Shown one piece after another: positions 45,052 to 55,541 of a stretch of 64,000 bases of DNA. The notes under the pieces were generated by a model that searched no databases, was not told the origin of the DNA, and saw only the letters and a program-made list of their open reading frames with translations. Origin of the DNA: Castellaniella sp047971665 (GTDB taxonomy: Bacteria > Pseudomonadota > Gammaproteobacteria > Burkholderiales > Burkholderiaceae_B); NCBI RefSeq assembly GCF_047971665.1, contig NZ_JBKEAA010000011.1:76455-140454 (forward strand). The letters run 5' to 3'. The translations under genes were made by a program, and so were the position numbers. Each line of letters begins with the position of its first letter. Within the stretch, counting starts at the first letter, position 1.

Positions 45052-46350
45052 TCAACGGCGGATCAGCCCCGCCGCCGCGGTCTGGTTCGTGGCTGCGTCG
45101 ATCAGGATGAAAGCGCCCGTGGCCCGCTGCGTATCGTAGTCGTCCAGGATCAGAGGATCGCGGGCCCGCAGCTGCGCGCGCCCGATATCGTTCATGGCCA
45201 GGGTGCCGTTCCAGTCCACTGAACGCAGCTCATGGATGTCACGCCGGGTGCGCACGGCCTGGACGCGGACCTGCGTCAGGCGAGTGCCCTGCTTGAGCCA
45301 ATACAGCCGGGTCGCATTCAACGCCTGCTGGTCCAGCCAGCACAGATCCGCCTCGAAATCCTTGTCCAGCACCGGCTCCGATCCGGCATCGACCAGCGAA
45401 TCGCCCCTGGACAGGTCAAGCTCGCGGTCCAGCACCACCGTGATGCTGTCACCCGGCAGCGCCCGGTCGACTGCCTGATCGCCGCGCAGCAGCCGCGCGA
45501 TGCGCGCGGATTCGCGGCTGGGCAAGACCCGGACAGCATCGCCGACCTGCCAGACACCCCCCTGCAACTGCCCCGCATAGCCCCGGAACGCATCGGGACC
45601 GCTGCCGTTGTGACGGATCACCCACTGGACGAAAAACCGCGCCCGGTTTTCCTCATGTCGCTGCTCCACCGGCAACGTTTCCAGCAGGCTCAGCAACGGC
45701 GGCCCCTGATACCAGGGGGTCCGTTCGCTGAGATGCACCACGTTGTCGCCCGACAGGGCCGACAGTGGCACGATATGAAAGACAGGAATATCCAGGCGCA
45801 CGGCCAGGTCCCGATACGCCGCGTGAATCCGCCCGAAGACCGCCTGATCCCAGTCCACCAGGTCCATCTTGTTGACGGCCACCACGATGTGGCGAAGCCC
45901 CAGCAGCCGGGCCAGGGTGCTGTGGCGCTTGGTCTGCGGCAACAGCTGACCATCGGTCGCCCGGCTGGCATCGATCAGGATCACGGCGGCATCGGCCGTC
46001 GAAGCGCCCGTGACCATGTTGCGCGTGTATTGCTCATGACCCGGCGCATCGGCGACGATGAACTTGCGCGCCGGTGTGGCGAAATAACGATAGGCGACAT
46101 CGATGGTGATGCCCTGTTCGCGCTCGGCCTCCAGGCCGTCGGTCAGCAGCGCCAGATCGAGCTCACTGCCGGGCGCGCGGGTATATTTGGAACCCGCGAT
46201 GGCCTGCAACTGGTCGGCGAACACGCCCTTGCTGTCGACCAGCAGCCGACCGATCAGCGTGGATTTGCCGTCGTCCACGGACCCGGCGGTGATCAGGCGC
46301 AGCACGCTGGTTTCCGGCGCGATCCGCCATTGTTCATTGATTGCATTCAT
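45052..46350 (-). CDS. cysN: sulfate adenylyltransferase subunit 1 (GTPase)
   Basis: CysN is the GTPase subunit that drives sulfate activation to adenosine phosphosulfate with CysD. The 432-residue protein has an EF-Tu-like G domain with GSVDDGKST (23-31), the switch II DAPGHEQYTRNM and NKMDLV, then two beta-barrel domains. It ends before any APS-kinase domain, so it is CysN alone, not CysNC. It lies 83 nt downstream of cysD. Confidence 0.95.
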   Translation of the reverse strand: MNAINEQWRIAPETSVLRLITAGSVDDGKSTLIGRLLVDSKGVFADQLQAIAGSKYTRAPGSELDLALLTDGLEAEREQGITIDVAYRYFATPARKFIVADAPGHEQYTRNMVTGASTADAAVILIDASRATDGQLLPQTKRHSTLARLLGLRHIVVAVNKMDLVDWDQAVFGRIHAAYRDLAVRLDIPVFHIVPLSALSGDNVVHLSERTPWYQGPPLLSLLETLPVEQRHEENRARFFVQWVIRHNGSGPDAFRGYAGQLQGGVWQVGDAVRVLPSRESARIARLLRGDQAVDRALPGDSITVVLDRELDLSRGDSLVDAGSEPVLDKDFEADLCWLDQQALNATRLYWLKQGTRLTQVRVQAVRTRRDIHELRSVDWNGTLAMNDIGRAQLRARDPLILDDYDTQRATGAFILIDAATNQTAAAGLIRR

Positions 46351-46403
46351 GATGAAGATTCCCTTGTCTGGCGCGGCCGCCCGGACATTACCTCGCGCGC
46401 GGC

Positions 46404-46442
46404 CACTCAGAAACCAATCTTGTGCGCAGCCGCTCAGAAATA
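46404..46442 (-). repeat. short duplication of the cysD 3' end
   Basis: In the transcribed direction, TTTCTGAGCGGC at the cysD stop is repeated about 25 bp later as TTTCTGAGTGGC in the cysD-cysN gap. Both copies contain the TGA. This looks like a small local duplication without obvious effect. Confidence 0.5.
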
Positions 46443-47345
46443 GCCTTGTTTCTTGCGCCGTTCCATCGACGCCTCGGAAGTCTGATCGTCCATGCGCGTG
46501 GCGCCGCGTTCCGTGAGGGTGGCCACGGCGGTTTCGGCGATGATGTCGGCCGGCGTGGCCGCCAAGGACATCACCGGACAGGTGCAGGACACATCTCCCA
46601 CCGTGCGGAAACGCACGCCCAGGCGCTCAGGCTGTTCGTCCTCGCGTGCGGGGGTCAGCGGCGTGACTGGAACCAGCAGGCCGTGGCGGCGCACGACCTC
46701 GCGCTCATGCGTGTAATAGATCGAAGGCAGATCCAGCCCCTCGCGCTCGATGTACTGCCAGATATCCAGCTCGGTCCAGTTCGAGATCGGAAAGACCCGG
46801 ATGTTCTCTCCGGGATGCACGCGGGTGTTGTACAGATTCCAGAGTTCCGGACGCTGGGCCTTGGGATCCCACTGGCCGAACTCGTCGCGAAACGAACAGA
46901 TGCGCTCTTTGGCGCGCGCCTTTTCCTCGTCCCGGCGTGCGCCGCCGATGCAGGCGTCAAAACCGAATTCCTCGATCGATTCCAGCAACGTCGTGGCCTG
47001 GGCCGCATTGCGCGAATCATTGGCATGGCGCAGCACGACCGTGCCGCGCGCGATGGAATCCTCGACGTGGCGCACGATCAGCTCCTCGCCCAGTTTTGCG
47101 GCCCGATGATCGCGGAATGCGATGACCTCGGGAAAGTTGTGACCCGTGTCGATGTGCATCAAAGGAAAGGGAAAGCGGCCCGGGCGAAAGGCCTTTTCCG
47201 CCAGACGCAACAAGACGCACGAATCCTTGCCGCCGGAAAACAGCAGCACCGGGCGCACACACTCGGCAGCCACTTCGCGCAGGATATGAATGGCTTCGGA
47301 TTCCAGCCAATCGAGATGGGTGCGGGCAAGAAGCGCAGTACTCAT
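46434..47345 (-). CDS. cysD: sulfate adenylyltransferase subunit 2
   Basis: CysD is the catalytic ATP-sulfurylase subunit. The 303-residue protein has the PP-loop FSGGKDSCV (36-44), the MHIDTGHNFPEV segment and the typical C-terminal MERRKKQGYF. Its ATG at 47345 overlaps the cysH stop (ATGA), so the two are coupled. An upstream in-frame start inside cysH is rejected because the conserved N-terminus begins here. Confidence 0.96.
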   Translation of the reverse strand: MSTALLARTHLDWLESEAIHILREVAAECVRPVLLFSGGKDSCVLLRLAEKAFRPGRFPFPLMHIDTGHNFPEVIAFRDHRAAKLGEELIVRHVEDSIARGTVVLRHANDSRNAAQATTLLESIEEFGFDACIGGARRDEEKARAKERICSFRDEFGQWDPKAQRPELWNLYNTRVHPGENIRVFPISNWTELDIWQYIEREGLDLPSIYYTHEREVVRRHGLLVPVTPLTPAREDEQPERLGVRFRTVGDVSCTCPVMSLAATPADIIAETAVATLTERGATRMDDQTSEASMERRKKQGYF

Positions 47346-48118
47346 GATGTCGATGTTTCCGTAATGACCTTGGAAAGCGGCACGCGCGGACGCACGCCGG
47401 GCTGTCCATGCGAGGACAGATTGCCCGCATGCAGGCCGCATTCGCGGCTGTCGCGCTGCTCCCACCACCAGCGGCCGGCGCGCGGATCCTCGCCGGGGCG
47501 CACAGTACGCGTACAGGGATCGCAACCGATCGAGGGATAGCCCCGGTCGTGCAGAGGGTTATAGGGGACGTCCAGCGCGCGCACCACGGCGCGCACCTCG
47601 TCGGCCGACCAGCACGCCAGGGGATTGAACTTCCACAGACCGAAGGTCTCGTCCCACTGCGCTTCTGGCAGTTCGACCCGGGTCAGGGACTGCTCACGGC
47701 GCTGACCCGTGATCCAGGCCGTATGACCGTCCAGGACGCGGCGCAGCGGTTCGACCTTGCGGATGCCGCAGCAGACCTTGCGCAATGCCACATCTTCGTA
47801 GAAAGCGAATTCACCGTGCGCCATCACATGCGCCCGCACGGCCTGCGGGTCGGGGCGCACCACCTGCGTCTCGATACCGTACCGCGCGCGCACCACCTCC
47901 ACCAGGGCCAGGGTCTCGGCATGCAGACGTCCCGTGTCAAGCATGAAAACACCCGGCGGCCGGGGGAGATGCGCCGCGGCGTGAATCAGCAGCGTGTCTT
48001 CCATCCCCATGGAAGAAGCCAGCAACGCATCCGGATGCGCATCCGCAATGGCCACGAGACGCTCCTGCAAAGCAGCCCAGCGCGCCGCCAGCAAAGGGGG
48101 CAACGTGATCGACACCAT
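47342..48118 (-). CDS. cysH: adenosine 5'-phosphosulfate (APS) reductase
   Basis: CysH reduces activated sulfate to sulfite with thioredoxin. The 258-residue protein has cysteine pairs VCCGIRK (Cys116, Cys117) and GCDPC (Cys199, Cys202) for a [4Fe-4S] cluster, plus catalytic Cys227 in ECGLH. The cluster cysteines mark the APS-using class, which fits the lack of APS kinase here. The start is uncertain: ATG 48121, ATG 48118 or GTG 48115; GGAG spacing is best for the GTG. A cysI gene is not adjacent. Confidence 0.93.
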   Translation of the reverse strand: MVSITLPPLLAARWAALQERLVAIADAHPDALLASSMGMEDTLLIHAAAHLPRPPGVFMLDTGRLHAETLALVEVVRARYGIETQVVRPDPQAVRAHVMAHGEFAFYEDVALRKVCCGIRKVEPLRRVLDGHTAWITGQRREQSLTRVELPEAQWDETFGLWKFNPLACWSADEVRAVVRALDVPYNPLHDRGYPSIGCDPCTRTVRPGEDPRAGRWWWEQRDSRECGLHAGNLSSHGQPGVRPRVPLSKVITETSTS

Positions 48119-48312
48119 CATCTCCAGCAACACGAAGTCGGCCCGATGCCGACAGAGGCATTCAGTGTGCCTATCCACGCACACAGACGGAACGAAAAAA
48201 ACGTTGATTCGATATAACCGGCCGGTTCCGGACACAGAAAGCCGCGCCGGCACTAAAATGGGGCCGGTAGTATGTCTCTGACTGTCTTGCACTCATCAAA
48301 AGGTTGCACACC

Positions 48313-49602
48313 ATGCCTGAATCGATTTCCCAGCCCCTGCCCTCTTACCTGGATCCTGCTCACCCCGGTCCCTGGGGCATCTATCTGGAACAGGTCGACC
48401 GTGTCACGCCCTATCTGGGTTCGCTGGCTCGCTGGGTCGAGACCCTGAAGCGCCCCAAGCGCATCCTGGTCGTGGACGTCCCGGTGGAACTGGACAACGG
48501 CACGATCGCCCACTTCGAGGGCTATCGGGTGCAGCACAACACCTCGCGCGGCCCCGGCAAAGGCGGCGTGCGCTACCACCAGGACGTCACCCTGTCCGAG
48601 GTCATGGCGCTGTCGGCCTGGATGTCGGTCAAATCGGCCGCCGTGAACCTGCCTTATGGCGGCGCCAAGGGCGGCATCCGCATCGACCCGCGCAAGCATT
48701 CCCAGAGCGAACTGGAACGCATCACCCGCCGCTACACCAGCGAGATCCACGACATCATCGGCCCCAACAAGGACATCCCCGCCCCGGACGTCAACACCAA
48801 CGGCCAGGTCATGGCTTGGATGATGGACACCTACTCCATGAACGAAGGCGCCACTTCCACCGGCGTGGTGACCGGCAAGCCGATCGCGCTGGGCGGCAGC
48901 CTGGGCCGTATCGAGGCCACGGGGCGCGGCGTCTATGTGGCGGCCTGCGAGGCTGCGCGCGAATCCGACATCGACATCAAGGGCGCGCGCATCGCCATCC
49001 AGGGTTTCGGCAATGTGGGCGGCACGGCAGCGCGCCTGTTCCACGAGGCCGGCGCCAAGGTCGTGGCGGTCTATGACCATACCGGCATCATCTATAACGC
49101 CAACGGCCTGAACGTCCTGGCGCTGTTCGATCACGTGCGCGAAAGCGGCGGCGTGGCGGGCGCGCCCGACTCGGAGAAAATCAGTCCCAAGGAATTCTGG
49201 GCCCTGGAAACCGAGATCCTGATCCCGGCCGCCCTCGAGGGCCAGATCACCCGGGACAACGCCGACTCGATCCGCACCCGCATCCTGGTCGAAGGCGCCA
49301 ACGGCCCCACCACCCCCGAAGCCGACGACATCATCTCGGCCAAAGGCACGGTCATCGTGCCGGACGTGGTCGCCAACGCGGGCGGCGTCACGGTCAGCTA
49401 CTTCGAATGGGTCCAGGATTTTTCCAGCTTCTTCTGGACTGAACAGGAAATCAACCACCGCCTCGAGGCGATGATGCGCGCCGCCTATGCCGCCATGTCG
49501 GCGGTTGCCCGCGAACACGGCGTGTCGCTGCGCACGGCCGCCTTCATCGTGGCCTGCTCCCGCATCCTCGAAGCCCGCCAGGTGCGCGGCCTGTATCCTT
49601 GA
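48313..49602 (+). CDS. gdhA: glutamate dehydrogenase
   Basis: This enzyme interconverts glutamate with 2-oxoglutarate and ammonia. The 429-residue protein has the substrate site GGVRYH, the catalytic lysine region YGGAKGGI (Lys119), PAPDVNTNG with catalytic Asp159 and the dinucleotide motif QGFGNVGGTAA. The length is of the hexameric NAD- or dual-type group. The ATG at 48313 follows AAAAGG. Its TGA overlaps the asparaginase ATG (TGATG). The gene is divergent from cysH across a 194-bp gap. Confidence 0.94.
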   Translation: MPESISQPLPSYLDPAHPGPWGIYLEQVDRVTPYLGSLARWVETLKRPKRILVVDVPVELDNGTIAHFEGYRVQHNTSRGPGKGGVRYHQDVTLSEVMALSAWMSVKSAAVNLPYGGAKGGIRIDPRKHSQSELERITRRYTSEIHDIIGPNKDIPAPDVNTNGQVMAWMMDTYSMNEGATSTGVVTGKPIALGGSLGRIEATGRGVYVAACEAARESDIDIKGARIAIQGFGNVGGTAARLFHEAGAKVVAVYDHTGIIYNANGLNVLALFDHVRESGGVAGAPDSEKISPKEFWALETEILIPAALEGQITRDNADSIRTRILVEGANGPTTPEADDIISAKGTVIVPDVVANAGGVTVSYFEWVQDFSSFFWTEQEINHRLEAMMRAAYAAMSAVAREHGVSLRTAAFIVACSRILEARQVRGLYP

Positions 49603-50567
49603 TGCGCCCGCGTCTGGTCCTGATCGGCACGGGCGGCACCATCGCCGCCACGGCCGGCGACGCCCGCACACTGACCGGGTATCAGGTCACGCAGGGGATC
49701 GAGGCCATGCTCGCCGCGATTCCTGGCGTGGCCGACATCGCCGACATCCGCTGCGAGCAACCGTTCAACGTGGACAGCCGGAATCTGAGCACGGCCCGGG
49801 TCCTGCGCCTGGCGCATGAGGTGGATCGTCACGTGCGCGATGCCGAGGTGGACGCAGTGGTCGTGACCCACGGCACCGACAGCCTCGAAGAAACCGCCTT
49901 TTTCCTGCACCTGACGGTCCGCAGTCCCAAACCCATCGTGCTGATCGGCGCCATGCGGCCAGCCTCGGCCCTGAGCGCCGACGGGCCGCTGAACCTGGTC
50001 AATGCGCTGCTCACTGCCGCCGACCCGGCCAGTCGCGACCGGGGCGTGCTGGTGGTCATGAACGACCGTATCCTGGCCGCACGGCACGCCGCCAAGCGCC
50101 ACACTACGCGGGTGGATGCCTTCGGGGCGGACGGCGCCGGGGTGCTGGGCGCGATCACCGATGGCCGGGTCCGCTATGACATGCGCCCCGACCTGCCGGA
50201 AACGGCTCCCTTTTCGCTGACGGGCTTGCGCGCGATGCCGCCGGTGGACATCATCCTGGACTATCAGGATGCCCCGCGGCATCCCTACACGGCGGCGATT
50301 CAGGCCGGATCGCGCGGAATCGTGGTGGCGGCCATGGGCAACGGCAGCCTGAGCCCGGCCGCCCTGCGGGGGTGCGCCGAGGCGGGCCGTCGCGGTCTGG
50401 TGTGCGTGCGCGCCAGTCGGGTGCCCGATGGCCAGGTCACCGATGCCGCGCAGGGACCGCTGGCGTCCCACGCGCTCAACCCACTGCAGGCACGCATCGT
50501 CCTGCGACTGGCGCTGGCGCGCGGCCTGGGTCAGGTCGGGATCAAAGACTTGCTGCAGCGACTGTAG
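49602..50567 (+). CDS. ansA: L-asparaginase
   Basis: This 321-residue asparaginase/glutaminase-type hydrolase releases ammonia from asparagine. Catalytic Thr13 lies in GTGGTIA, and Thr92-Asp93 in VVTHGTDSLEET; the SADGPLNLVNAL segment with its conserved loop is intact. There is no signal peptide, so it is cytoplasmic. The start overlaps the gdhA stop, which suggests joint production and use of ammonia and glutamate. Its 3' flank carries a cluster of short repeats. Confidence 0.93.
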   Translation: MRPRLVLIGTGGTIAATAGDARTLTGYQVTQGIEAMLAAIPGVADIADIRCEQPFNVDSRNLSTARVLRLAHEVDRHVRDAEVDAVVVTHGTDSLEETAFFLHLTVRSPKPIVLIGAMRPASALSADGPLNLVNALLTAADPASRDRGVLVVMNDRILAARHAAKRHTTRVDAFGADGAGVLGAITDGRVRYDMRPDLPETAPFSLTGLRAMPPVDIILDYQDAPRHPYTAAIQAGSRGIVVAAMGNGSLSPAALRGCAEAGRRGLVCVRASRVPDGQVTDAAQGPLASHALNPLQARIVLRLALARGLGQVGIKDLLQRL

Positions 50568-50578
50568 ACTGGAAGCAC

Positions 50579-50693
50579 TCCTCAAGGACTATTGGCCCTC
50601 AAGGACTCTCAAGCCGTGGCAACTCTCCACCTCGGCGCTGGCACGCGCCTCGGATTCGCCAGGCGCTCAATAGTCCTCAAGGACTATTGAGCG
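50579..50693. repeat. direct and inverted repeat cluster between ansA and tdh
   Basis: A 16-bp unit TCCTCAAGGACTATTG occurs at 50579-50594 and again at 50674-50689, with a shorter CTCAAGGACT copy near 50598. The second copy is part of a perfect 14-bp-arm palindrome (50664-50693; CGCTCAATAGTCCT, 2-nt loop) that includes the tdh stop codon. It sits between convergent genes and may act as a bidirectional terminator or REP-like element. Confidence 0.85.
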
Positions 50694-51724
50694 TCCGGGC
50701 TCATCCAATCCAAAATGACTTTGCCGCTTTGGCCTGACAGCATGGCCTCGAAGCCCTGGCGGAAATCCGCCACCGGATAGTGATGGGTCAGGATGGGCGC
50801 CAGATCCAGGCCACTTTGCAGCATGGCCACCATCTTGTACCAGGTCTCGAACATCTGGCGGCCGTAGATCCCCTTGATCTCCAGCCCCTTGAAGATCACC
50901 TGGCTCCAGTCGATGCCCACGCCATCGGGCAGAATGCCGAGCATGGCGATCTTGCCGCCGTGGTTCATCTGATCCAGCATCGCGGCAAAGGCGCTGGGCA
51001 CGCCGGACATCTCCAGGCCCACATCGAAGCCCTCGGACATGCCCAGCTCACGCATCACGTCGCTCAGCGCCTCGCGAGCCACGTTCACTGTGCGGCTGGC
51101 GCCCATGCGGGCGGCCAGTTCGAGCCGGTAGTCATTGACGTCAGTGATGACGACATTGCGTGCGCCCACGTGCCGGGCGATCGCCGCGGCCATGGCCCCG
51201 ATCGGGCCGGCGCCGGTGATGAGGACATCCTCGCCCACCAGATCGAATGCCAGCGCCGTATGCGTGGCGTTGCCGTAGGGATCGAAAATGGCGGCCAGGT
51301 CGTCGGACACATCGTCCGGAATCCGGAATGCGTTGAAGGCCGGAATCACCAGATAGTCCGCAAAGGCGCCAGGCCGGTTGACACCGACCCCCTGCGTGTT
51401 GCGGCACAGGTGCCGGCGGCCCGCGCGGCAATTGCGACAATGACCACAGGTGATGTGCCCCTCGCCGGAGACGCGGTCGCCGACCTGGAAGCCCTGGACC
51501 TCCTGGCCGATCTCCACCACCTCGCCCACGTATTCATGCCCCACATGCATGGGCACGGGGATGGTGCGCGCGGCCCACTCATCCCATTTCCAGATATGAA
51601 TATCGGTGCCGCAGATGGCGGTCTTGCGGATACGGATCAGCAGGTCGTTGTGTCCCAATGCGGGTTTGGGCACATCCACCAGTTCCAGCCCGGCGGCGGG
51701 CTGCGTTTTGGCCAAGGCTCTCAT
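50684..51724 (-). CDS. tdh: L-threonine 3-dehydrogenase
   Basis: Tdh oxidises threonine to 2-amino-3-ketobutyrate with NAD+. The 346-residue zinc medium-chain dehydrogenase has the catalytic-zinc segment CGTDIHIWKWDEW (Cys38) and GHEYVGEV. Structural-zinc cysteines lie in CGHCRNCRAGRRHLC, and the NAD motif is GAGPIGAMAAA. It is 37 nt downstream of kbl, the next pathway enzyme. The last codons lie in the palindrome at 50664-50693. Confidence 0.96.
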   Translation of the reverse strand: MRALAKTQPAAGLELVDVPKPALGHNDLLIRIRKTAICGTDIHIWKWDEWAARTIPVPMHVGHEYVGEVVEIGQEVQGFQVGDRVSGEGHITCGHCRNCRAGRRHLCRNTQGVGVNRPGAFADYLVIPAFNAFRIPDDVSDDLAAIFDPYGNATHTALAFDLVGEDVLITGAGPIGAMAAAIARHVGARNVVITDVNDYRLELAARMGASRTVNVAREALSDVMRELGMSEGFDVGLEMSGVPSAFAAMLDQMNHGGKIAMLGILPDGVGIDWSQVIFKGLEIKGIYGRQMFETWYKMVAMLQSGLDLAPILTHHYPVADFRQGFEAMLSGQSGKVILDWMSPDAQ

Positions 51725-51761
51725 GGCGACTCCAGAAAAATGATCCGTCCGACCCGTCCGA

Positions 51762-52964
<1,203 letters not shown>

Positions 52965-53048
52965 GATTCTCCTTTTGGGGGAATACATCGAATGAAACGG
53001 GTTCCGGCATTGTACGCTGCCCCCATGCCGATCCGATCCGGGACAAAT

Positions 53049-53080
53049 CGCAAGGCCCGGCATTTCTGCCGGGCCTTGCG
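53049..53080 (-). terminator. hairpin terminator after the TRAP operon
   Basis: A 14-bp perfect stem (CGCAAGGCCCGGCA and complement, 4-nt loop) lies 57 nt after the dctM stop. In the minus direction it is followed by the T-rich ATTTG. It should end the dctPQM transcript before kbl. Confidence 0.7.
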
Positions 53081-53136
53081 CGGAAAAACCATCCGGCCAG
53101 CGCTGCCAGCGCAGCGCCAGTCGTCGTGATCCGGAC

Positions 53137-54894
53137 TTACTTGAACATATTGTTGTAGTCCTCGTCCGAGGGCGCCGCAGGCGCCTGGCCGGACGGCGCG
53201 CCCGCATCGCCGCCGCCCCCGGCTGCGCCGCCATACTCGCCCGTGATGGCGCCATAGCCACTTGCGCCATAACCGCCGAAGCTGCCCGGGTCGATGCTGA
53301 TGTTCTCGATGTTCACCTGGGGCCGGTCGGCCTTGTAGTGCGTGACGATGCCCGGATACAGCAGCACCACGACCACCATCACGAGCTGAATCATGATGAA
53401 GGGAATCGAGCCCCAGTAGATCTGGCCGGTGGTGACCTTGGCCACGGTCTTGCCGGTCACCCGATCCTGGTAGTCCTCCTTGGGCGCCACGGATCGCAGA
53501 TAGAACAGCGCGAAGCCGAATGGCGGGTGCATGAACGACGTCTGCATGTTCACGGCCAGCAGCACACCCAGCCAGATCAGGTCGATGCCCATCTTGTCCG
53601 CCACCGGGCCGATCAGCGGCACGATGATGAAGGCCAGTTCGAAGAAGTCCAGGAAGAAGGCCAGGCAGAAGGTCAGGATGCTGACCACGACCAGGAAGCC
53701 CATTTCTCCGCCCGGCAGGCCGGTGAGCAGATGCTCGACCCACAGGTCGCCATTCACGCCTCGGAAGGTCAGGCTGAAAACCGAGGAGCCGATCAGGATG
53801 AACACCACGAAGCAGGTCAGCGTGGTGGTGGTTTCCATGGCCTGACGCAGCAGCCCGAGATTGAGCCGCCGCTTGATCACCGCCATGATCAGCGCGCCGA
53901 CCGCGCCCCTGGCGCCGCCCTCGGTGGGGGTGGCCACACCGATGAAGATCGTGCCCCGCACCAGGAAGATCAGGGCCAGCGGCGGAATCATGACGAACGT
54001 CACGCGTTCGGCGATCTTCGACAGCAGCCCCAGGCGCAACACCTTGTTGAGCACCGCCATGACGAAAGCCGCCGCGCCCCAGATCAGGATGCTGGTGACG
54101 ATCAGTTCATCGACGTGCGCCCCATCATCCAGCAGGAACTGCACACCCGTATACGAGATCCCGACGGACAGGGCCATCAGCACCAGCAGCGAGGGGATGC
54201 CGTGGCCGCCGTTGGGCTCGACGAAGGTGCGGGCCTCGGGCGGAATGGCGGGCGCCGATTTGGGCCGGAACATGGCCATCGCAACGATGTACAGGACATA
54301 CATCCCGGTCAGGGCGAAGCCCGGCAGGAAAGCCCCCTTGTACATGTCGCCGATGGAGCGGCCCAACTGGTCGGCCAGCACGATCAGCACCAGGGACGGC
54401 GGGATGATCTGCGACAGGGTCCCGGAGGCTGCGATCACCCCCGTCGCCAATCGCCGGTCATAGCCATAGCGCAGCATGATGGGCAGCGAAATCAGGCCCA
54501 TCGAGATCACCGAGGCGGACACCACGCCGGTGGTGGCCGCCAGCATCGCGCCCACCAGGACGACGGCGATCGCCAGACCGCCGCGCAGCGGCCCGAACAG
54601 CTGGCCGACGGTTTCCAGCAGATCCTCGGCCATGCCGGATCTTTCCAGGATCAACCCCATGAAAGTGAAGAACGGCACCGCCAGCAGCGATTCATTGGAC
54701 ATGACCCCGAACACGCGCTGCGGCAAAGCCTGGAACAGCGCCGGCGACAGCAGGCCCAGATCGATCCCGATCAGGCCGAACAGAATGCCGTTGGCCGCCA
54801 GGGAAAACGCGACCGGGAACCCCAGCAGCAGCAGGAGCACCAGCATGCCGAACATGATCGGCGCCATATAAGCCAGTAACAATGCTTCCATCAT
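53137..54894 (-). CDS. dctM: TRAP transporter large permease (DctM, extended)
   Basis: DctM is the main transmembrane subunit of sodium-driven TRAP uptake. The 585-residue protein has many hydrophobic helices starting ALLLAYMAPIMFGMLVLLLLLGFPVAF. It is longer than the usual 430 or so, with a central insertion holding extra helices (about 195-340), as in the 2-oxoacid/TakM type. A soluble Gly/Tyr/Ala-rich tail (about 535-585) with YGASGYGAITGEYGG is unusual. The ATG at 54894 overlaps the dctQ stop. Confidence 0.9.
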   Translation of the reverse strand: MMEALLLAYMAPIMFGMLVLLLLLGFPVAFSLAANGILFGLIGIDLGLLSPALFQALPQRVFGVMSNESLLAVPFFTFMGLILERSGMAEDLLETVGQLFGPLRGGLAIAVVLVGAMLAATTGVVSASVISMGLISLPIMLRYGYDRRLATGVIAASGTLSQIIPPSLVLIVLADQLGRSIGDMYKGAFLPGFALTGMYVLYIVAMAMFRPKSAPAIPPEARTFVEPNGGHGIPSLLVLMALSVGISYTGVQFLLDDGAHVDELIVTSILIWGAAAFVMAVLNKVLRLGLLSKIAERVTFVMIPPLALIFLVRGTIFIGVATPTEGGARGAVGALIMAVIKRRLNLGLLRQAMETTTTLTCFVVFILIGSSVFSLTFRGVNGDLWVEHLLTGLPGGEMGFLVVVSILTFCLAFFLDFFELAFIIVPLIGPVADKMGIDLIWLGVLLAVNMQTSFMHPPFGFALFYLRSVAPKEDYQDRVTGKTVAKVTTGQIYWGSIPFIMIQLVMVVVVLLYPGIVTHYKADRPQVNIENISIDPGSFGGYGASGYGAITGEYGGAAGGGGDAGAPSGQAPAAPSDEDYNNMFK

Positions 54895-55505
54895 CAATGC
54901 CCCTCTTGCGAGGAGGCCTCGCGCTGTTGCGCCTCACGGGCGATTTCCTCGGCGAGCAGTTCCTCCGCGGACTTGCCCGCATGCACTTCGCGAGGATCGG
55001 GACATTGACCGCGCAGGCAGCCGATGCACTTGATCAGGTGCGATACGCCGGCGCTGACCAGCAAGGCGAAGCCGATGGGGATCAGCAGCTTGGCCGGCCA
55101 GCGGATCAGACCGCCCGCATTCGAGGACTGTTCGTCGTTGACGAACGAATCCATGAAGTAGGGCCAGGACAGCCACATGATGAGCACGCAGGCAGGCAAC
55201 AGGAAGAACAGCACACCGAAAATCTCGATCCACAGCTGAGTACGCCGTGAAAAGCGCGAAGCCAGGACGTCCACGCGGACATGTTCGTTCTTGAGCAGGG
55301 TATAGCCGGCCGCCAGCAAGAAGACGGCGCCGAACAGATACCACTGCAATTCGAGCCAGGCATTGGAACTGACGTTGAACAGCTTGCGTACCGTCGCATT
55401 GATGGCGCTGACGAGTACCGCGAGCAGGATCAGCCAGGTCACAGCCCGGCCCACGCGGCGATTGATCGCGTCAATCACTCGCGACAGGGCGAGAAGTGCA
55501 TTCAT
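54894..55505 (-). CDS. dctQ: TRAP transporter small permease (DctQ)
   Basis: This 203-residue membrane protein has four hydrophobic helices. The DctQ-type segment NAWLELQWYLFGAVFLLAAGYTLLKNEHVRVDV lies between helices 2 and 3. The C-terminus is a hydrophilic, Glu/Ala-rich tail of about 50 residues with CIGCLRGQC at its start. It is preceded by a hairpin after dctP and coupled to dctM. Confidence 0.9.
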   Translation of the reverse strand: MNALLALSRVIDAINRRVGRAVTWLILLAVLVSAINATVRKLFNVSSNAWLELQWYLFGAVFLLAAGYTLLKNEHVRVDVLASRFSRRTQLWIEIFGVLFFLLPACVLIMWLSWPYFMDSFVNDEQSSNAGGLIRWPAKLLIPIGFALLVSAGVSHLIKCIGCLRGQCPDPREVHAGKSAEELLAEEIAREAQQREASSQEGH

Positions 55506-55541
55506 GGTGAGAGCCAATGAAAAAAGGGTTGCGTCCGGACA

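Noticed and set aside
45052..46350. CysNC fusion with APS kinase
   Set aside because: The protein ends after the EF-Tu-like barrels at 432 residues and CysH is the cluster-bearing APS type, so no kinase is needed.
53338..54879. Long His/Gln/Asp-rich plus-strand frame opposite dctM
   Set aside because: The odd composition is what antisense of a hydrophobic membrane protein gives; no signal of its own.
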